The position numbers and the translations under genes were made by a program. This document shows, piece by piece, positions 1-10,134 of a DNA stretch of 64,000 bases. Location: the NCBI GenBank assembly GCA_028819295.1, contig JAPPMA010000106.1:62001-126000 (forward strand), read 5' to 3'. The notes below the pieces were generated by a model. It ran no database searches. It was not told the DNA's origin and saw nothing but the letters and a program-made list of their open reading frames with translations. This DNA is from a bacterium (lineage in GTDB: Bacteria > Actinomycetota > Acidimicrobiia > Acidimicrobiales > Bin134). Position 1 is the first letter of the stretch; each line of letters begins with the position of its first letter.

Positions 1-161
1 ACTCCGGCCCCGGCCCGCACGGTGTCGATCAGTCGGGTATAGATCCCCAGCAGCAGCGCCACCGTGCCCCCCGACACGCCGGGCACCACGTCGGCCGCGC
101 CCATGAGCAAACCCCGCGCTGCGTGGCGGACGACGTCGTTTGTCTTGCCGATGGCCGACAT
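1..161 (-). CDS. DUF368 membrane protein (PopT-like), 5' part only
   Basis: The minus strand from the ATG at 161 reads 53 codons to the left edge of the window. Residues 17-32 contain the DUF368 signature ([18 protein letters not shown]), followed by a hydrophobic segment. DUF368 proteins are polytopic membrane proteins; some (PopT) recycle polyprenyl phosphate across the membrane for cell-wall synthesis. The start lies 15 nt after the stop of the OsmC gene, so the two are probably co-transcribed. Only the N-terminus is present, so the rest of the fold cannot be checked. The motif is distinctive; the transport role is taken from the family. Confidence 0.75.
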   Translation of the reverse strand, partial: MSAIGKTNDVVRHAARGLLMGAADVVPGVSGGTVALLLGIYTRLIDTVRAGAG

Positions 162-176
162 CAACCGGGTTGGGCG

Positions 177-620
177 TCAGCCCGCGAACACCGCTTCGGT
201 GGTGAAGGACATGCCGCCTTCGAGGGTCCGGCGCACTGGGCAGCGGCGGGCGATGTCCTCCAAGCGGGCGCGCTGGCCGTCGTCGAAGTCGCCTTCAATG
301 AAAATCTGGCTGCGGACCCGGTCGATGAAGCCCGAAGCGTCGGTTTCGCAGTCGTCGCAATCGCGGGCATGAACCCGATCGTGCTCGAACCGGGCCGAAA
401 TCGAGTGGAGCTTCCACCCCTTGCGCTGGCAATACATCGACAGGGTGATGCACGTGCAGGCCGCCACCGACGAAAGGAGGATCTCATAGGGATTCGGGCC
501 GGTGTCGCCCCCTCCCAGGTCTTCGGGCTCGTCAGCGCCCCACTGATGCGAGCCTGAATGGAGCTCGACAGCGAAGTCTTGGCCGCTTTCGACCACGAGG
601 TCGGCGGTGATGGTGGTCAT
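177..620 (-). CDS. OsmC-family protein
   Basis: 147 residues, the normal size for the OsmC/Ohr fold. The segment GPNPYEILLSSVAACTCITL carries the first conserved cysteine on the central helix, and a second cysteine lies near residue 127 in CPVRRTLEGG; together these are the expected peroxidatic and resolving pair. The family reduces organic hydroperoxides with thiols in the cytoplasm; the YhfA-like subgroup has poorly known substrates, and this sequence looks closer to that subgroup. It lies 15 nt downstream of sdhB on the same strand, so it could be read through from the sdh operon. Extra cysteines (residues 56, 88, 91) are present and their role is unknown. Confidence 0.85.
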   Translation of the reverse strand: MTTITADLVVESGQDFAVELHSGSHQWGADEPEDLGGGDTGPNPYEILLSSVAACTCITLSMYCQRKGWKLHSISARFEHDRVHARDCDDCETDASGFIDRVRSQIFIEGDFDDGQRARLEDIARRCPVRRTLEGGMSFTTEAVFAG

Positions 621-635
621 GCTTTGAAGATATCG

Positions 636-1399
636 CTAACCGACGAGTTTGCGGTTCTTTACCTTGGCCTTGATGTAGTCGCGGTTGGTCCAGGCGATGA
701 AGTCGATGGGGATCTCCTTGGGGCAAGCCTCTTCGCATTCGCCGTGGTTGGTGCAGGAGCCGAAGAACTCCTCCATGGTCTCCACCATGGCCTCGGTGCG
801 GGCCCACCGCTCGGCCTGGCCCTGGGGGAGCAGGTTCAGGTGCTGCACTTTGGCCGCGGCGAACAGCTGGGCCGCGCTGTTGGGACAGGCGGCCACACAG
901 GCCCCGCAGCCGATGCAGGCCGCCGCGTCGAAGGCGGTGTCGGCCGTCTCCTTGGGCACCGGGGTGAGGTTGGCATCGGGGGCGGCGCCGGTGTTCACCG
1001 AGATGTAGCCCCCGGCGGCCACGATGGCGTCCATGGCCCGGCGGTCCACCGCCAAGTCCCGCAGCACGGGGAACGATGTGGCCCGCCACGGCTCGATCAC
1101 GATGTGGTCGCCGTCGCTGAAGCTGCGCATGTGGAGCTGGCAGGTGGCCGTGCCCTTCTGGGGGCCGTGGGCTTGGCCGTTGATCATCAGCCCGCAGGTG
1201 CCGCAGATGCCCTCCCGGCAGTCGGACTCGAACACGATGGGCTCCTCGCCCGCCTCGATGAGCCGCTCGTTGACGATGTCGAGCATCTCCAAGAACGACG
1301 CATCGGTGCTGATGCCGTCGGCCTCATAGGTCACGAAGCGGCCCTCGGCGCTGGGGCCGTCTTGGCGCCACACCTTGAGCGTGAGGTTGATCTCGGCGC

Positions 1400-1403
<4 letters not shown>
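636..1403 (-). CDS. sdhB: Succinate dehydrogenase iron-sulfur subunit
   Basis: 255 residues from a GTG start that overlaps the sdhA stop (GTGA). The N-terminal plant-ferredoxin domain has C62, C67, C70 and C88 for the [2Fe-2S] cluster. The C-terminal domain has [12 protein letters not shown] and [12 protein letters not shown] motifs for the further clusters. The subunit passes electrons from the SdhA flavin to quinone through the membrane anchor. Gene order and protein sizes resemble mycobacterial Sdh1 (Rv0247c-Rv0249c) rather than the four-subunit enzyme. Last gene of the sdh operon. Confidence 0.95.
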
Positions 1404-3321
<1,918 letters not shown>

Positions 3322-3322
<1 letters not shown>

Positions 3323-4122
3323 CAGTGGTCCTCCCCTTCAGCGGCGCCGTGTTGGAGCTCTTCCACGATCGAGCGGCCGTTGTCGTCGATCACCCCGGCC
3401 TGCACGAATATGGGGAAGCTCAGGTTGCCCACCAGGATGATCCCGGCCAGCCCGGCGGCCAGGTAGCGGCGCAGGTGGTTGTAACGGGGGCTGTTCAACC
3501 CCAGGCTCTGGAACATGCTCCAGGTGCCGTGGAAGATGTGGACGGCCAGCGCGGTGTTGGCCACGATGTACAGGATCGCCACCGGGATGCTGCTCAGGCT
3601 CTCCGACACGTTGTGGTAGGGGTCGCCCCGCACGAAGTCGGGGTTGAACCACCCCCAGGTGAGATCGGCCAGGTGGTAGAAGAGGTACAGCCCGATGATG
3701 GGGCCGGTCCACCGCATGGTGCGGGAGGCGAAGTTGGCCGCGATGTAGTTCCGCCCTCCGGGATAGCGCTGATCAGCAGCGATGCTCATTCGGCTCAACG
3801 AGTAGGCCGAGTGGATGTGCAGGGCGAAGGCGATGATCAGCCCAATTCGCATTGCCCATAGCAGCCAGGTGCGGGGCAGGAGCTTGGTGCCCAGATCCCG
3901 CAAGGTCTCGGCATATTCGTGGATCTCCAGCGGCCCCTCGTAGAGGTGGAGGTTGCCGATCATGTGGACCACGATGAATCCCAAAAGCGCAATCCCGGTG
4001 AGGCCCATCACCCACTTCTTGCCCACCGCGGTCTGATAGATATTGAGCGGCCACGGGAGCCTCGCCCTGGGCGCCGACCGCACCGGCGGCGGCGTGCTCA
4101 CTCTCGTTATGGCTTGGGCCAT
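3322..4122 (-). CDS. sdhC: Succinate dehydrogenase cytochrome b subunit
   Basis: 266 residues with five predicted membrane helices and several membrane histidines (for example in [13 protein letters not shown] and [13 protein letters not shown]) suited to binding haem b. It anchors SdhAB and reduces quinone. The frame is open upstream to 4293, but the ATG at 4122 has a GGAGG site six bases away and gives the length expected for Rv0249c-type anchors (273 aa), so the shorter form is used here. First gene of the operon; the 199 bp between 4123 and 4321 must hold its promoter and that of the divergent fic gene. Confidence 0.9.
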
Positions 4123-4321
4123 CGGTTGCCTCCGCTCCGGGCCACCAGCAGCCCGAACGCTCTCAGCCGACGGTACCGGCGCGCCGCCCCCTCCGACTAG
4201 CTGTACCAGAGCTTCGCCAGAACTGCTAGCAGATGAAACACCGTGTGGCACATCTTGGATGAAATAAGTCAGATCTGCACTCGATGGGTGCAAGACTCAG
4301 GGGACGGTGCAGGAGCAAGAT

Positions 4322-5656
4322 GTGACAATCAACTTGGACGGCAGTCCATACAGCCTGGTAGAGACCGGCAAGTGGGCTGTAGAAAAAGCCGCGGATCTAG
4401 AAAGGCGAGTTGATCTCCTTCGCAATGGGGGTCAGCTCACTGAGCAGACTCTTCGAGCCTATTTCGGGGATACCCGGTTTGAGCAGATCGCCGAGTCGAA
4501 TGCCATCGAGGGAAGCACGCTGAGTACTGGTGAAACCGAGCTTGCGATCATGCAGGGCATCACGGTCACTGGTCACGATCCAGCCTTTTCCAGAGATGCC
4601 ATTAACCTTTCGAACGCCTTGAAGCGATTGGTTGAATTGGCTAAGGAGCCTTCGGCCACTGACATCGACCAGGTCAAGGAGCTGCACGGGCTCATCCTTG
4701 CCGACGCTTCCACCGCTAGCCTTTTTCGCTCTCAACCGGTCCGAATTTCTGGCTCACCCCACGTCCCTCCCGCCACCTGGCAAGAGGTAATGGCTGGGAT
4801 GGAGGATTGGGAACGCTGGTCTAGAAACAACGCCGAGGCATCAGCCCTGCTTCGAGCCATCGTGCTCCATACTTGGCTGACCCATATCCATCCCTTTGCT
4901 GATGGAAATGGACGAACATCTCGTGCAGTGTTGAATCTTGAGCTGATCCGAGCAGGACTGCCCAGCATCATTATCCGGCGCAAGGATCGCTTGAGGTATT
5001 ACGAAGCGCTAGCAGAGTCTGACTTGGGTGGAGATCTAGGACCGATCGTAGAGTTGGTGGTCGAGCGCGCTAAGGACGCCTTGAACCGGTTGGAGCGCGC
5101 AGCTACTGCTCAGGAAGGCTACGACCGTGCTCGGGCTGAGCTCATTGAGGCACAGAAGCGCCAGGTTGGTATTTGGAACGATGCAGTGCGCTTACTCTTC
5201 TCGCTCATCGGCGATGCCCTCGAAGCCGCCTTTGAGGATATCGGCCGAGTCTCTACGTTCTGGTACGAAGACGAATTGGCCATTGACGATTTCGTCTCGC
5301 TTTCTCAAGGGAGCGCGGTGGGAAGATCCTGGCTTTTTCGGATCAATGCTGAGGTTTCGGGGTTTGAAGGCCAGCGCTACCTAGCTTGGACTGGATACCG
5401 AAGCGATCAGATGCGTCTCGGCCAAGAGATAGGTTATGGCCCGTCCATTTTCTGGTCGGTTCCAGACCAATCTGGAGACAGAAAATGGGTCCGAGATGAG
5501 TCACAGTCCCCTGGATTTGCCGAACTAACCCTTGAGCTGCCCAATGTCGATCAGTGGATCGGCAGGCTCCCAGATGGGGATATCCGCAAATTCAGGCCAA
5601 GTAGAGCAGCGAGACGGGTAGCTGAGAGCATCCTCTCAGCAATCAAGACATCCTAG
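4322..5656 (+). CDS. Fic-domain protein (AMP-transferase type)
   Basis: 444 residues. The Fic core HPFADGNGRTSR is intact at about 190-201, with the catalytic histidine first and the phosphate-binding G-N-G-R after it. An N-terminal SNAIEGS (about 59-65) fits the inhibitory helix of class II Fic proteins, so activity is probably self-restrained. Family members move AMP or another nucleotide part onto a protein hydroxyl; the target is unknown. The GTG at 4322 has AGGAG six bases upstream; a GTG at 4307 is a weaker choice. Base use is visibly less GC-rich than in the sdh genes, suggesting transfer. Its TAG stop lies inside the CTAG that borders the mobile segment. Confidence 0.87.
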   Translation: MTINLDGSPYSLVETGKWAVEKAADLERRVDLLRNGGQLTEQTLRAYFGDTRFEQIAESNAIEGSTLSTGETELAIMQGITVTGHDPAFSRDAINLSNALKRLVELAKEPSATDIDQVKELHGLILADASTASLFRSQPVRISGSPHVPPATWQEVMAGMEDWERWSRNNAEASALLRAIVLHTWLTHIHPFADGNGRTSRAVLNLELIRAGLPSIIIRRKDRLRYYEALAESDLGGDLGPIVELVVERAKDALNRLERAATAQEGYDRARAELIEAQKRQVGIWNDAVRLLFSLIGDALEAAFEDIGRVSTFWYEDELAIDDFVSLSQGSAVGRSWLFRINAEVSGFEGQRYLAWTGYRSDQMRLGQEIGYGPSIFWSVPDQSGDRKWVRDESQSPGFAELTLELPNVDQWIGRLPDGDIRKFRPSRAARRVAESILSAIKTS

Positions 5657-5710
5657 GGGCTGTTGACTAACTACGTCTGTGTAATTACATTGCAAGCTTG
5701 ATTTCCACAG

Positions 5711-5738
5711 GTATTTATCCCCATTTGGGGATAAATAC
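5711..5738. repeat. Perfect 12-bp inverted repeat, 4-base loop
   Basis: GTATTTATCCCC is followed by ATTT and then its exact complement. This is the first strong hairpin in a gene-free stretch of about 820 bases (5657-6480). It is AT-richer than its surroundings and could act as a terminator for fic, a binding site for a dimeric protein, or part of a transposon end. No protein-coding role is visible. Confidence 0.85.
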
Positions 5739-5791
5739 ACAGGGAATCCCCAGGGTCTCCCCTTACAACTGTCAAACGGCACGCCTAAAAT

Positions 5792-5868
5792 GAGACGCGA
5801 TTGAGCCGGGACGGGCAACACCGCTCTAGCAGGGAAGCGCCGCTCGTCCCGGCTCAATCTTGCGTCTC
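5792..5868. repeat. Long imperfect inverted repeat, 22/24-base arms
   Basis: The arms at 5792-5813 and 5845-5868 pair over GAGACGC...TTGAGCCGGGACG with only a two-base bulge, around a 31-base middle. Such a long stem could form in RNA or as a DNA cruciform. It is the second of several strong hairpins before the IS1595-type transposase. Confidence 0.85.
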
Positions 5869-5998
5869 TAGGTACGCTTGTGTGCAGGATAGCGGTTGTC
5901 ACCTATCACTGACAAGCCTCCTGACCAGGCGCGATACGTTGGTTCTCTCGTTTTCCCTGGTTACGCGCGAGTATCGGGAATGAAATTATTTGGGACTT

Positions 5999-6143
5999 AG
6001 AGGCCGCGCGGATAGGCGCTGACCTGCGGAAACGTCCGAAGCTCTGACTGGGGCTTCGGAGTCTTGACCTGCGGCTTTGCTCAGAACAGCCGCGGTCGAA
6101 ACAAAATCTGCTGAGATTCGCGTCACCTATCCGCGCAGCCTCT
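5999..6143. other. Candidate structured RNA: four-way junction
   Basis: An outer stem pairs 5999-6016 with 6126-6143 (17 of 18 bases). Inside it three hairpins stand side by side: 6035-6042 with 6053-6060 (8 bp), 6066-6076 with 6088-6097 (10 bp with one bulge), and 6105-6109 with 6114-6118 (5 bp around GCTG). This closed cloverleaf-like layout is unlikely by chance and no convincing ORF overlaps it. It does not look like a tRNA or any riboswitch I know. The strand is unknown. Only the pairing is seen; function is inference. Confidence 0.5.
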
Positions 6144-6174
6144 TATATCCGGTTTTAGCCAAGCGTGAAAGCGA

Positions 6175-6289
6175 GGGCCTTTCGGCGAGCGCAGACATGA
6201 CACACACCCCGCATCCCGACCGGAAGGCCCGCACACGATGGTAGCAGGTCGCCACGGTTGTGAGATTGTCCCGGTGTCGCCCTGCTACC
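6175..6289. repeat. Two further inverted repeats before the transposase
   Basis: GGGCCTTTCGG at 6175-6185 pairs with CCGGAAGGCCC at 6220-6230 (10 of 11). GGTAGCAGG at 6240-6248 pairs perfectly with CCTGCTACC at 6281-6289. They continue the hairpin array that starts at 5711. The stretch 6290-6480 holds one small AGGGGA/TCCCCT hairpin near 6320 and presumably the transposase promoter, though no clear -35/-10 pair was found. Confidence 0.7.
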
Positions 6290-6480
6290 GGGGGTCTGCT
6301 CCGGCAGTTCGCCCAGGTTCACAGGGGAGTTGTGAGTTCCCCTCCGCTGGGCGGCTGTCGGGGCAGCCGCATGTCAAGCATACCGAGTGATCCATTCGGC
6401 CTGTATGTATTCGCCGCAAGATGGGTATGGATTGAAAGTTATAGAAAATAAACTGTCACTCCTTCCGGTACAATGTGTGC

Positions 6481-7488
6481 ATGGAGAGTACGACCAGCGA
6501 GAAGAAGCACAAGGCACCGGGCCGCAGCGAGCGCCGGGGCGTCACGGTCATGGACGCCGTGCGGATGTTTGACACCGAGGAGAAGGCCGAAGCGTGGTTC
6601 GTCGCCCAGCGCTGGCCCAGCGGCGTGTATTGCCCGCACTGCGGCTCCAAGAACGTTGCCGACGTGAAGTCCCGCAGGCCCCAGCCGTGGCGGTGCTGCG
6701 ACTGCCGCAGGCACTTCTCGGTCAAGACCGGCACGATGATGCACTCCAGCAACATCGAGCTGTCCAAGTGGGCCATGTGCATCTACCTGTACAGCACCAA
6801 CCAGAAGGGCGTTTCGTCCATGAAGTTGCACCACGACTTGGGCATCGGCGAGAAGGCGGCTTGGTACATGGCGCATAGGATCAGGCAGGCGTGGGACACC
6901 CGCGAGGAGCCGTTCGCAGGCCCAGTCGAGGCCGACGAGTCCTACTTCGGCGGCAGGGAGAAGAACAAGCACGCCAGCAAGAAGCTGAGGGCCGGGCGCG
7001 GCACGGTCGGCAAGACGGCGGTGGCCGGTGTCAAGGACCGCGCCACCAACAAGGTCCATGCCGAGGTCGTCGAACACGCCGACACGCCGACACTGACCGG
7101 CCTTGTCGCCGGAAGCGCCGAATCCGGGGCTACTGTGTTCACAGACGAGTGGAGGGCGTACAACCCGCTGGAGGAGATGGGCTACACACACGGCAAGGTG
7201 AGGCACTCGGTCGGCCAGTACGTGGACGGCATGGCCAACACGAACGGGATCGAGAGCTTCTGGGCCATGATGAAGCGCGGCTACCACGGCACTTACCACC
7301 AGGTGTCGCCTGAGCATCTGAACCGCTACGTGGCGGAGTTCCGCGGGCGTCACGACCAGCGGCCCAGGGACACGCTGGCGCAGATGTCGGAGGTCGTGCG
7401 GGGCGCCGACGGGAAGCGGACCACATACGGCGAGCTGATCGCCAGCGGGCCGCACGCACGTAAGATGATGGAAGAATTGGCGGCATGA
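6481..7488 (+). CDS. IS1595-family transposase
   Basis: 335 residues. The N-terminal zinc ribbon has C51, C54, C72 and C75 (YCPHCG and RCCDC). The DDE-type core shows D152 in EADESYFGG, D222 in FTDEWRAY and E258 in NTNGIESFW, the IS1595/ISXO2 pattern. The protein cuts and rejoins DNA at the ends of its element. No damage is visible, so it may be active. The ATG at 6481 is preferred to a GTG two codons earlier; no strong ribosome site is present. Its stop overlaps the next ATG (ATGA), linking it to the passenger genes. Confidence 0.93.
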   Translation: MESTTSEKKHKAPGRSERRGVTVMDAVRMFDTEEKAEAWFVAQRWPSGVYCPHCGSKNVADVKSRRPQPWRCCDCRRHFSVKTGTMMHSSNIELSKWAMCIYLYSTNQKGVSSMKLHHDLGIGEKAAWYMAHRIRQAWDTREEPFAGPVEADESYFGGREKNKHASKKLRAGRGTVGKTAVAGVKDRATNKVHAEVVEHADTPTLTGLVAGSAESGATVFTDEWRAYNPLEEMGYTHGKVRHSVGQYVDGMANTNGIESFWAMMKRGYHGTYHQVSPEHLNRYVAEFRGRHDQRPRDTLAQMSEVVRGADGKRTTYGELIASGPHARKMMEELAA

Positions 7489-7757
7489 CGGAACGTTTCA
7501 AATGGGTGTTGATCGCTGCCGTCGTGCTTGCCGGGCCGGTCAACTTCCTGATTGTCGGCAAGGGCTCGGAGTGCAACGACCCCGATCCCAAGTATGGGTG
7601 TGGCTACCACCGAGGGATGGATCGGTGGTACGACTTCCCCGGCTGGTACCCAGAACCGCTCGCCAACCCCTTGGGGTTCTGGCTGCCAATGGCGGTTTCA
7701 GCCATTGCCCTGTTCATCGGCTACTGCGAGTGGGGTTCGTGGAGGCGGGAGGCATGA
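7485..7757 (+). CDS. Small membrane protein in the transposon operon
   Basis: 90 residues. One hydrophobic segment lies at about 7-24 (WVLIAAVVLAGPVNFLIV) and another at about 64-81; the loop between them has two cysteines and many tryptophan, tyrosine and proline residues. It overlaps the transposase stop and the methyltransferase start by four bases each (ATGA both times), so it is translated as part of one unit. I do not recognise the family. It may be a passenger gene with a role at the membrane unrelated to restriction. Confidence 0.7.
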   Translation: MTERFKWVLIAAVVLAGPVNFLIVGKGSECNDPDPKYGCGYHRGMDRWYDFPGWYPEPLANPLGFWLPMAVSAIALFIGYCEWGSWRREA

Positions 7758-8812
7758 CAGTCAACGCGTCGCTAGGCAGTAGGGAACAGGAGTTCGCTGC
7801 AATCTCAGATGCCCTGAGTGCGGCCATGGTTGACCAGACGGCTCAGTCAATCGTGGCATTGGGTGACTCGTTGGAGTTGCTGAGAAGGCTGCCAGACAAC
7901 AGCATTTCGCTGATCCTGTGCGATCCCCCATACCACTCCACACACAAATCCAACATTCGCGGCGACAAGGCTTTCACGGCAGATTCCGCTTTCTTGGAAT
8001 GGCTGTGCTCCTTCGCCTCCGAGTGGCAGCGGATTCTGAAGCGCTCTGGCACCGTGTATGTGTTCTGCTCCTCTCGCATGGCCAGCCGCCTTGATGTGGC
8101 GATATCCGACTACTTCCTGCCTGTGAGCAGTATCACATGGACGAAGCCCAACGAACCTGGGTTCGATGGGTGGAAGGGCAAGATGAGCAAGGAGTCGTTG
8201 CGCCAGTGGTACCCGCATTCCGAGCGAATCCTCGTCTTTGAGCAGGGTGCCTACGGTGACCACATGGCAACTCGCGAAACACCACTAAGCGCGTACCTCA
8301 AACAGTGCAGGAAAGCCGCAGGCATGACCGCCAAAGACTTGACCGGAATTGTCGGGGCGCATGGCCGGGTGAATCATGGCGGTGCCGTCTCAAACTGGGA
8401 GACTGGGCGCAATGTTCCCAGCAGGGACCAGTATGAGCGCATGGTGGATGCCTTGGAAGATACTGGCTGTGTCGGCACCATGCTCCCGTACAACGACATA
8501 GTGCGACCCATGAACTTGAGCAGGGATGTGGAGTTCACCGACGTGTGGGCATTCCCCAGTGTGAGGCCGTACAAGGGGAAGCACCCGGCAGAGAAGCCGT
8601 TGGAGATGATGTCCCACGTTGTCGAGGCTTCCAGCTATCCCGGAGATGTGGTGCTGGATTGCTTCGCCGGGTCGGGGGCCACGGGAGTGGCATCGGTGCT
8701 GGCGGGCCGCAGGACCGTCTGCATGGACATAGAGGAGAAGTGGGCCAAGCGAACAGCGTTGAACATTACCGAGGCCCTTGTCGGGGAGGCACAAGGAGCG
8801 TTCCCGCTATAG
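7754..8812 (+). CDS. DNA methyltransferase (DPPY, beta-class order) with an internal helix-turn-helix
   Basis: 352 residues from an ATG just after GGGAGG. Motif IV DPPY is at 57-60 and the AdoMet-binding motif FAGSG at 304-308; this order (IV before I) is that of beta-class amino-methyltransferases, which modify adenine N6 or cytosine N4. Between them, about residues 175-235, an XRE-like helix-turn-helix can be read (AYLKQCRKAAGMTAKDL then GAVSNWETGRNVPS). It probably protects host DNA from the convergent nuclease; the stops overlap by six bases. The recognition site cannot be read from sequence. Confidence 0.88.
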   Translation: MTVNASLGSREQEFAAISDALSAAMVDQTAQSIVALGDSLELLRRLPDNSISLILCDPPYHSTHKSNIRGDKAFTADSAFLEWLCSFASEWQRILKRSGTVYVFCSSRMASRLDVAISDYFLPVSSITWTKPNEPGFDGWKGKMSKESLRQWYPHSERILVFEQGAYGDHMATRETPLSAYLKQCRKAAGMTAKDLTGIVGAHGRVNHGGAVSNWETGRNVPSRDQYERMVDALEDTGCVGTMLPYNDIVRPMNLSRDVEFTDVWAFPSVRPYKGKHPAEKPLEMMSHVVEASSYPGDVVLDCFAGSGATGVASVLAGRRTVCMDIEEKWAKRTALNITEALVGEAQGAFPL

Positions 8813-9796
8813 CCCCCCGGCGAATGCCTGATTGTCCAGAACCTGACGCATCCATGCGAGTGCCCCCTCAATGCCGTCGTCCTTCACGACTACGTTGCAG
8901 TGGTGATGGCCCCAGCCGAGGTTGTACGGACGATGTCCTAGTGTCCCAACCCTGAGTTCGGATATGTGGAAGAGGCTCACTTCTGTAGTCGTGAGGTCGC
9001 GCGTCTCCCTGCCTTCTGCTTGCTCAGTCCGCTGGAGGAAGGCGCTCACGTAGATAGGCTCCAAGCATAAGGGGCAGCAGGTTTCCAGTTCCGAGTTGAT
9101 GATGCGGGCCTCCAGCAAACGTGGGATGTCCAGCAGTCCGGCATCCTCGGCGGCGTGCAGCGCCAGGTCCATTGCCTGCCCGGCCTCGTCGGAGTTGACG
9201 AATTCCGGCGATAGGTCTTGAAGTGCGTTTCGGCATAGCCACAGAAGTGCCTCCAACTGCACCTTGCAGCGGTAGATCGTCTCTGATGAGGCGTACTCGA
9301 ATACACGTATCCCCGCACCCCGCAGGCTGCTATTGTTGAAGCCCTCGATCACCTGTTCCGCTGCGTCCGACGTGGTGGCGTGGATTCGGGCGAAGTAGTT
9401 GCCACCTAGCGGGGCCGTTCTGGAGTCGGCAACTGCCAGTGGGGTGCCGTCGTGGAGGCGTGTGTCCAGCGGCCCGTATTCCTCCCAATCAGAGCGGACT
9501 TCGTAGAGCAGCAGAGCATTCACTCCCAAGTGGATGCCCTGGGATTCCAGATGCTCATGACTGCCTGCACCGGCGAAGTACCACGACGGCTCCACCAAGA
9601 CAACAAACCCCTTCTCATATGCCTCGGCGGCTTCCGGTTTGCAAGCGTCCCACGACTTTCGGGGGATCAGCACCGTGTTGTTGCGTGTGACTCTGTTCTG
9701 GTAGATCGTGTTCTTCTCAGCGCCGCGTGTGTACCCGGTTTTCGTCAGCTTGTCGTGAATGAACTTGGGGAGGCCGCTTTGCCGACCGCTCGGCAT
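8807..9796 (-). CDS. HNH-type restriction endonuclease, BstXI-like
   Basis: 329 residues. The C-terminal third has a zinc/HNH-type arrangement: CCPLCLEP (C241, C244), H277 in FHISEL, H288, and GWGHHHCNVVVKDDG (297-308), the last part being the likely nuclease finger. The final block resembles what I recall of BstXI-family enzymes; this is from memory and is the uncertain part. A convergent methyltransferase next door supports a type II restriction-modification pair. The promoter must lie in the short gap 9797-9832. The N-terminal 230 residues show no motif I know and may hold the DNA-recognition part. Confidence 0.65.
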   Translation of the reverse strand: MPSGRQSGLPKFIHDKLTKTGYTRGAEKNTIYQNRVTRNNTVLIPRKSWDACKPEAAEAYEKGFVVLVEPSWYFAGAGSHEHLESQGIHLGVNALLLYEVRSDWEEYGPLDTRLHDGTPLAVADSRTAPLGGNYFARIHATTSDAAEQVIEGFNNSSLRGAGIRVFEYASSETIYRCKVQLEALLWLCRNALQDLSPEFVNSDEAGQAMDLALHAAEDAGLLDIPRLLEARIINSELETCCPLCLEPIYVSAFLQRTEQAEGRETRDLTTTEVSLFHISELRVGTLGHRPYNLGWGHHHCNVVVKDDGIEGALAWMRQVLDNQAFAGGL

Positions 9797-9832
9797 GAAG
9801 GGAACCTACCCATCCAGATCTGCGGTGGACCA

Positions 9833-10134
9833 ATGCACGACAGCATATGGCTGAGCGACAAGCAGTGGGAGCGCATCGTCTCGCCGCTCCCGTTCTAGTC
9901 CGGCCACAATGGACGACCGTACACCGGCGACCACCGGACCACCTTCGAGGGAATCCTCTGGCTCATGCGAACCGGAGTGCCCTGGAGGGATCTGCCCGCC
10001 TAATACGGCCCGTGGAACACGGTCTATCGGCGCTTCAAGCGGTGGGAGACGAAAGGTGCGTTCGACCGGGTGACTGCCTCGCTCGGGCCGGACCACGACT
10101 ACACCACGCTACACCACAGCTTTGTCAACAGGCC
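9833..10134 (+). pseudogene. IS5-family transposase remnant
   Basis: From the ATG at 9833 the reading MHDSIWLSDKQWERIVSPLP, then after an in-frame TAG a [20 protein letters not shown] stretch, then [11 protein letters not shown], another stop and YGPWNTVYRRFKRWE, matches the N-terminal DUF4096 region of IS5-type transposases. Two nonsense codons (near 9896 and 10002) and loss of the catalytic C-terminal part make it dead. It runs into CTTTGTCAACAGGCC, a typical terminal repeat, at 10120-10134. The next 120 bases up to 10255 hold no gene I can see. Confidence 0.85.

Noticed and set aside
5792-5868. Retron or group II intron
   Set aside because: No reverse transcriptase is encoded nearby and no domain V-like sequence was found.
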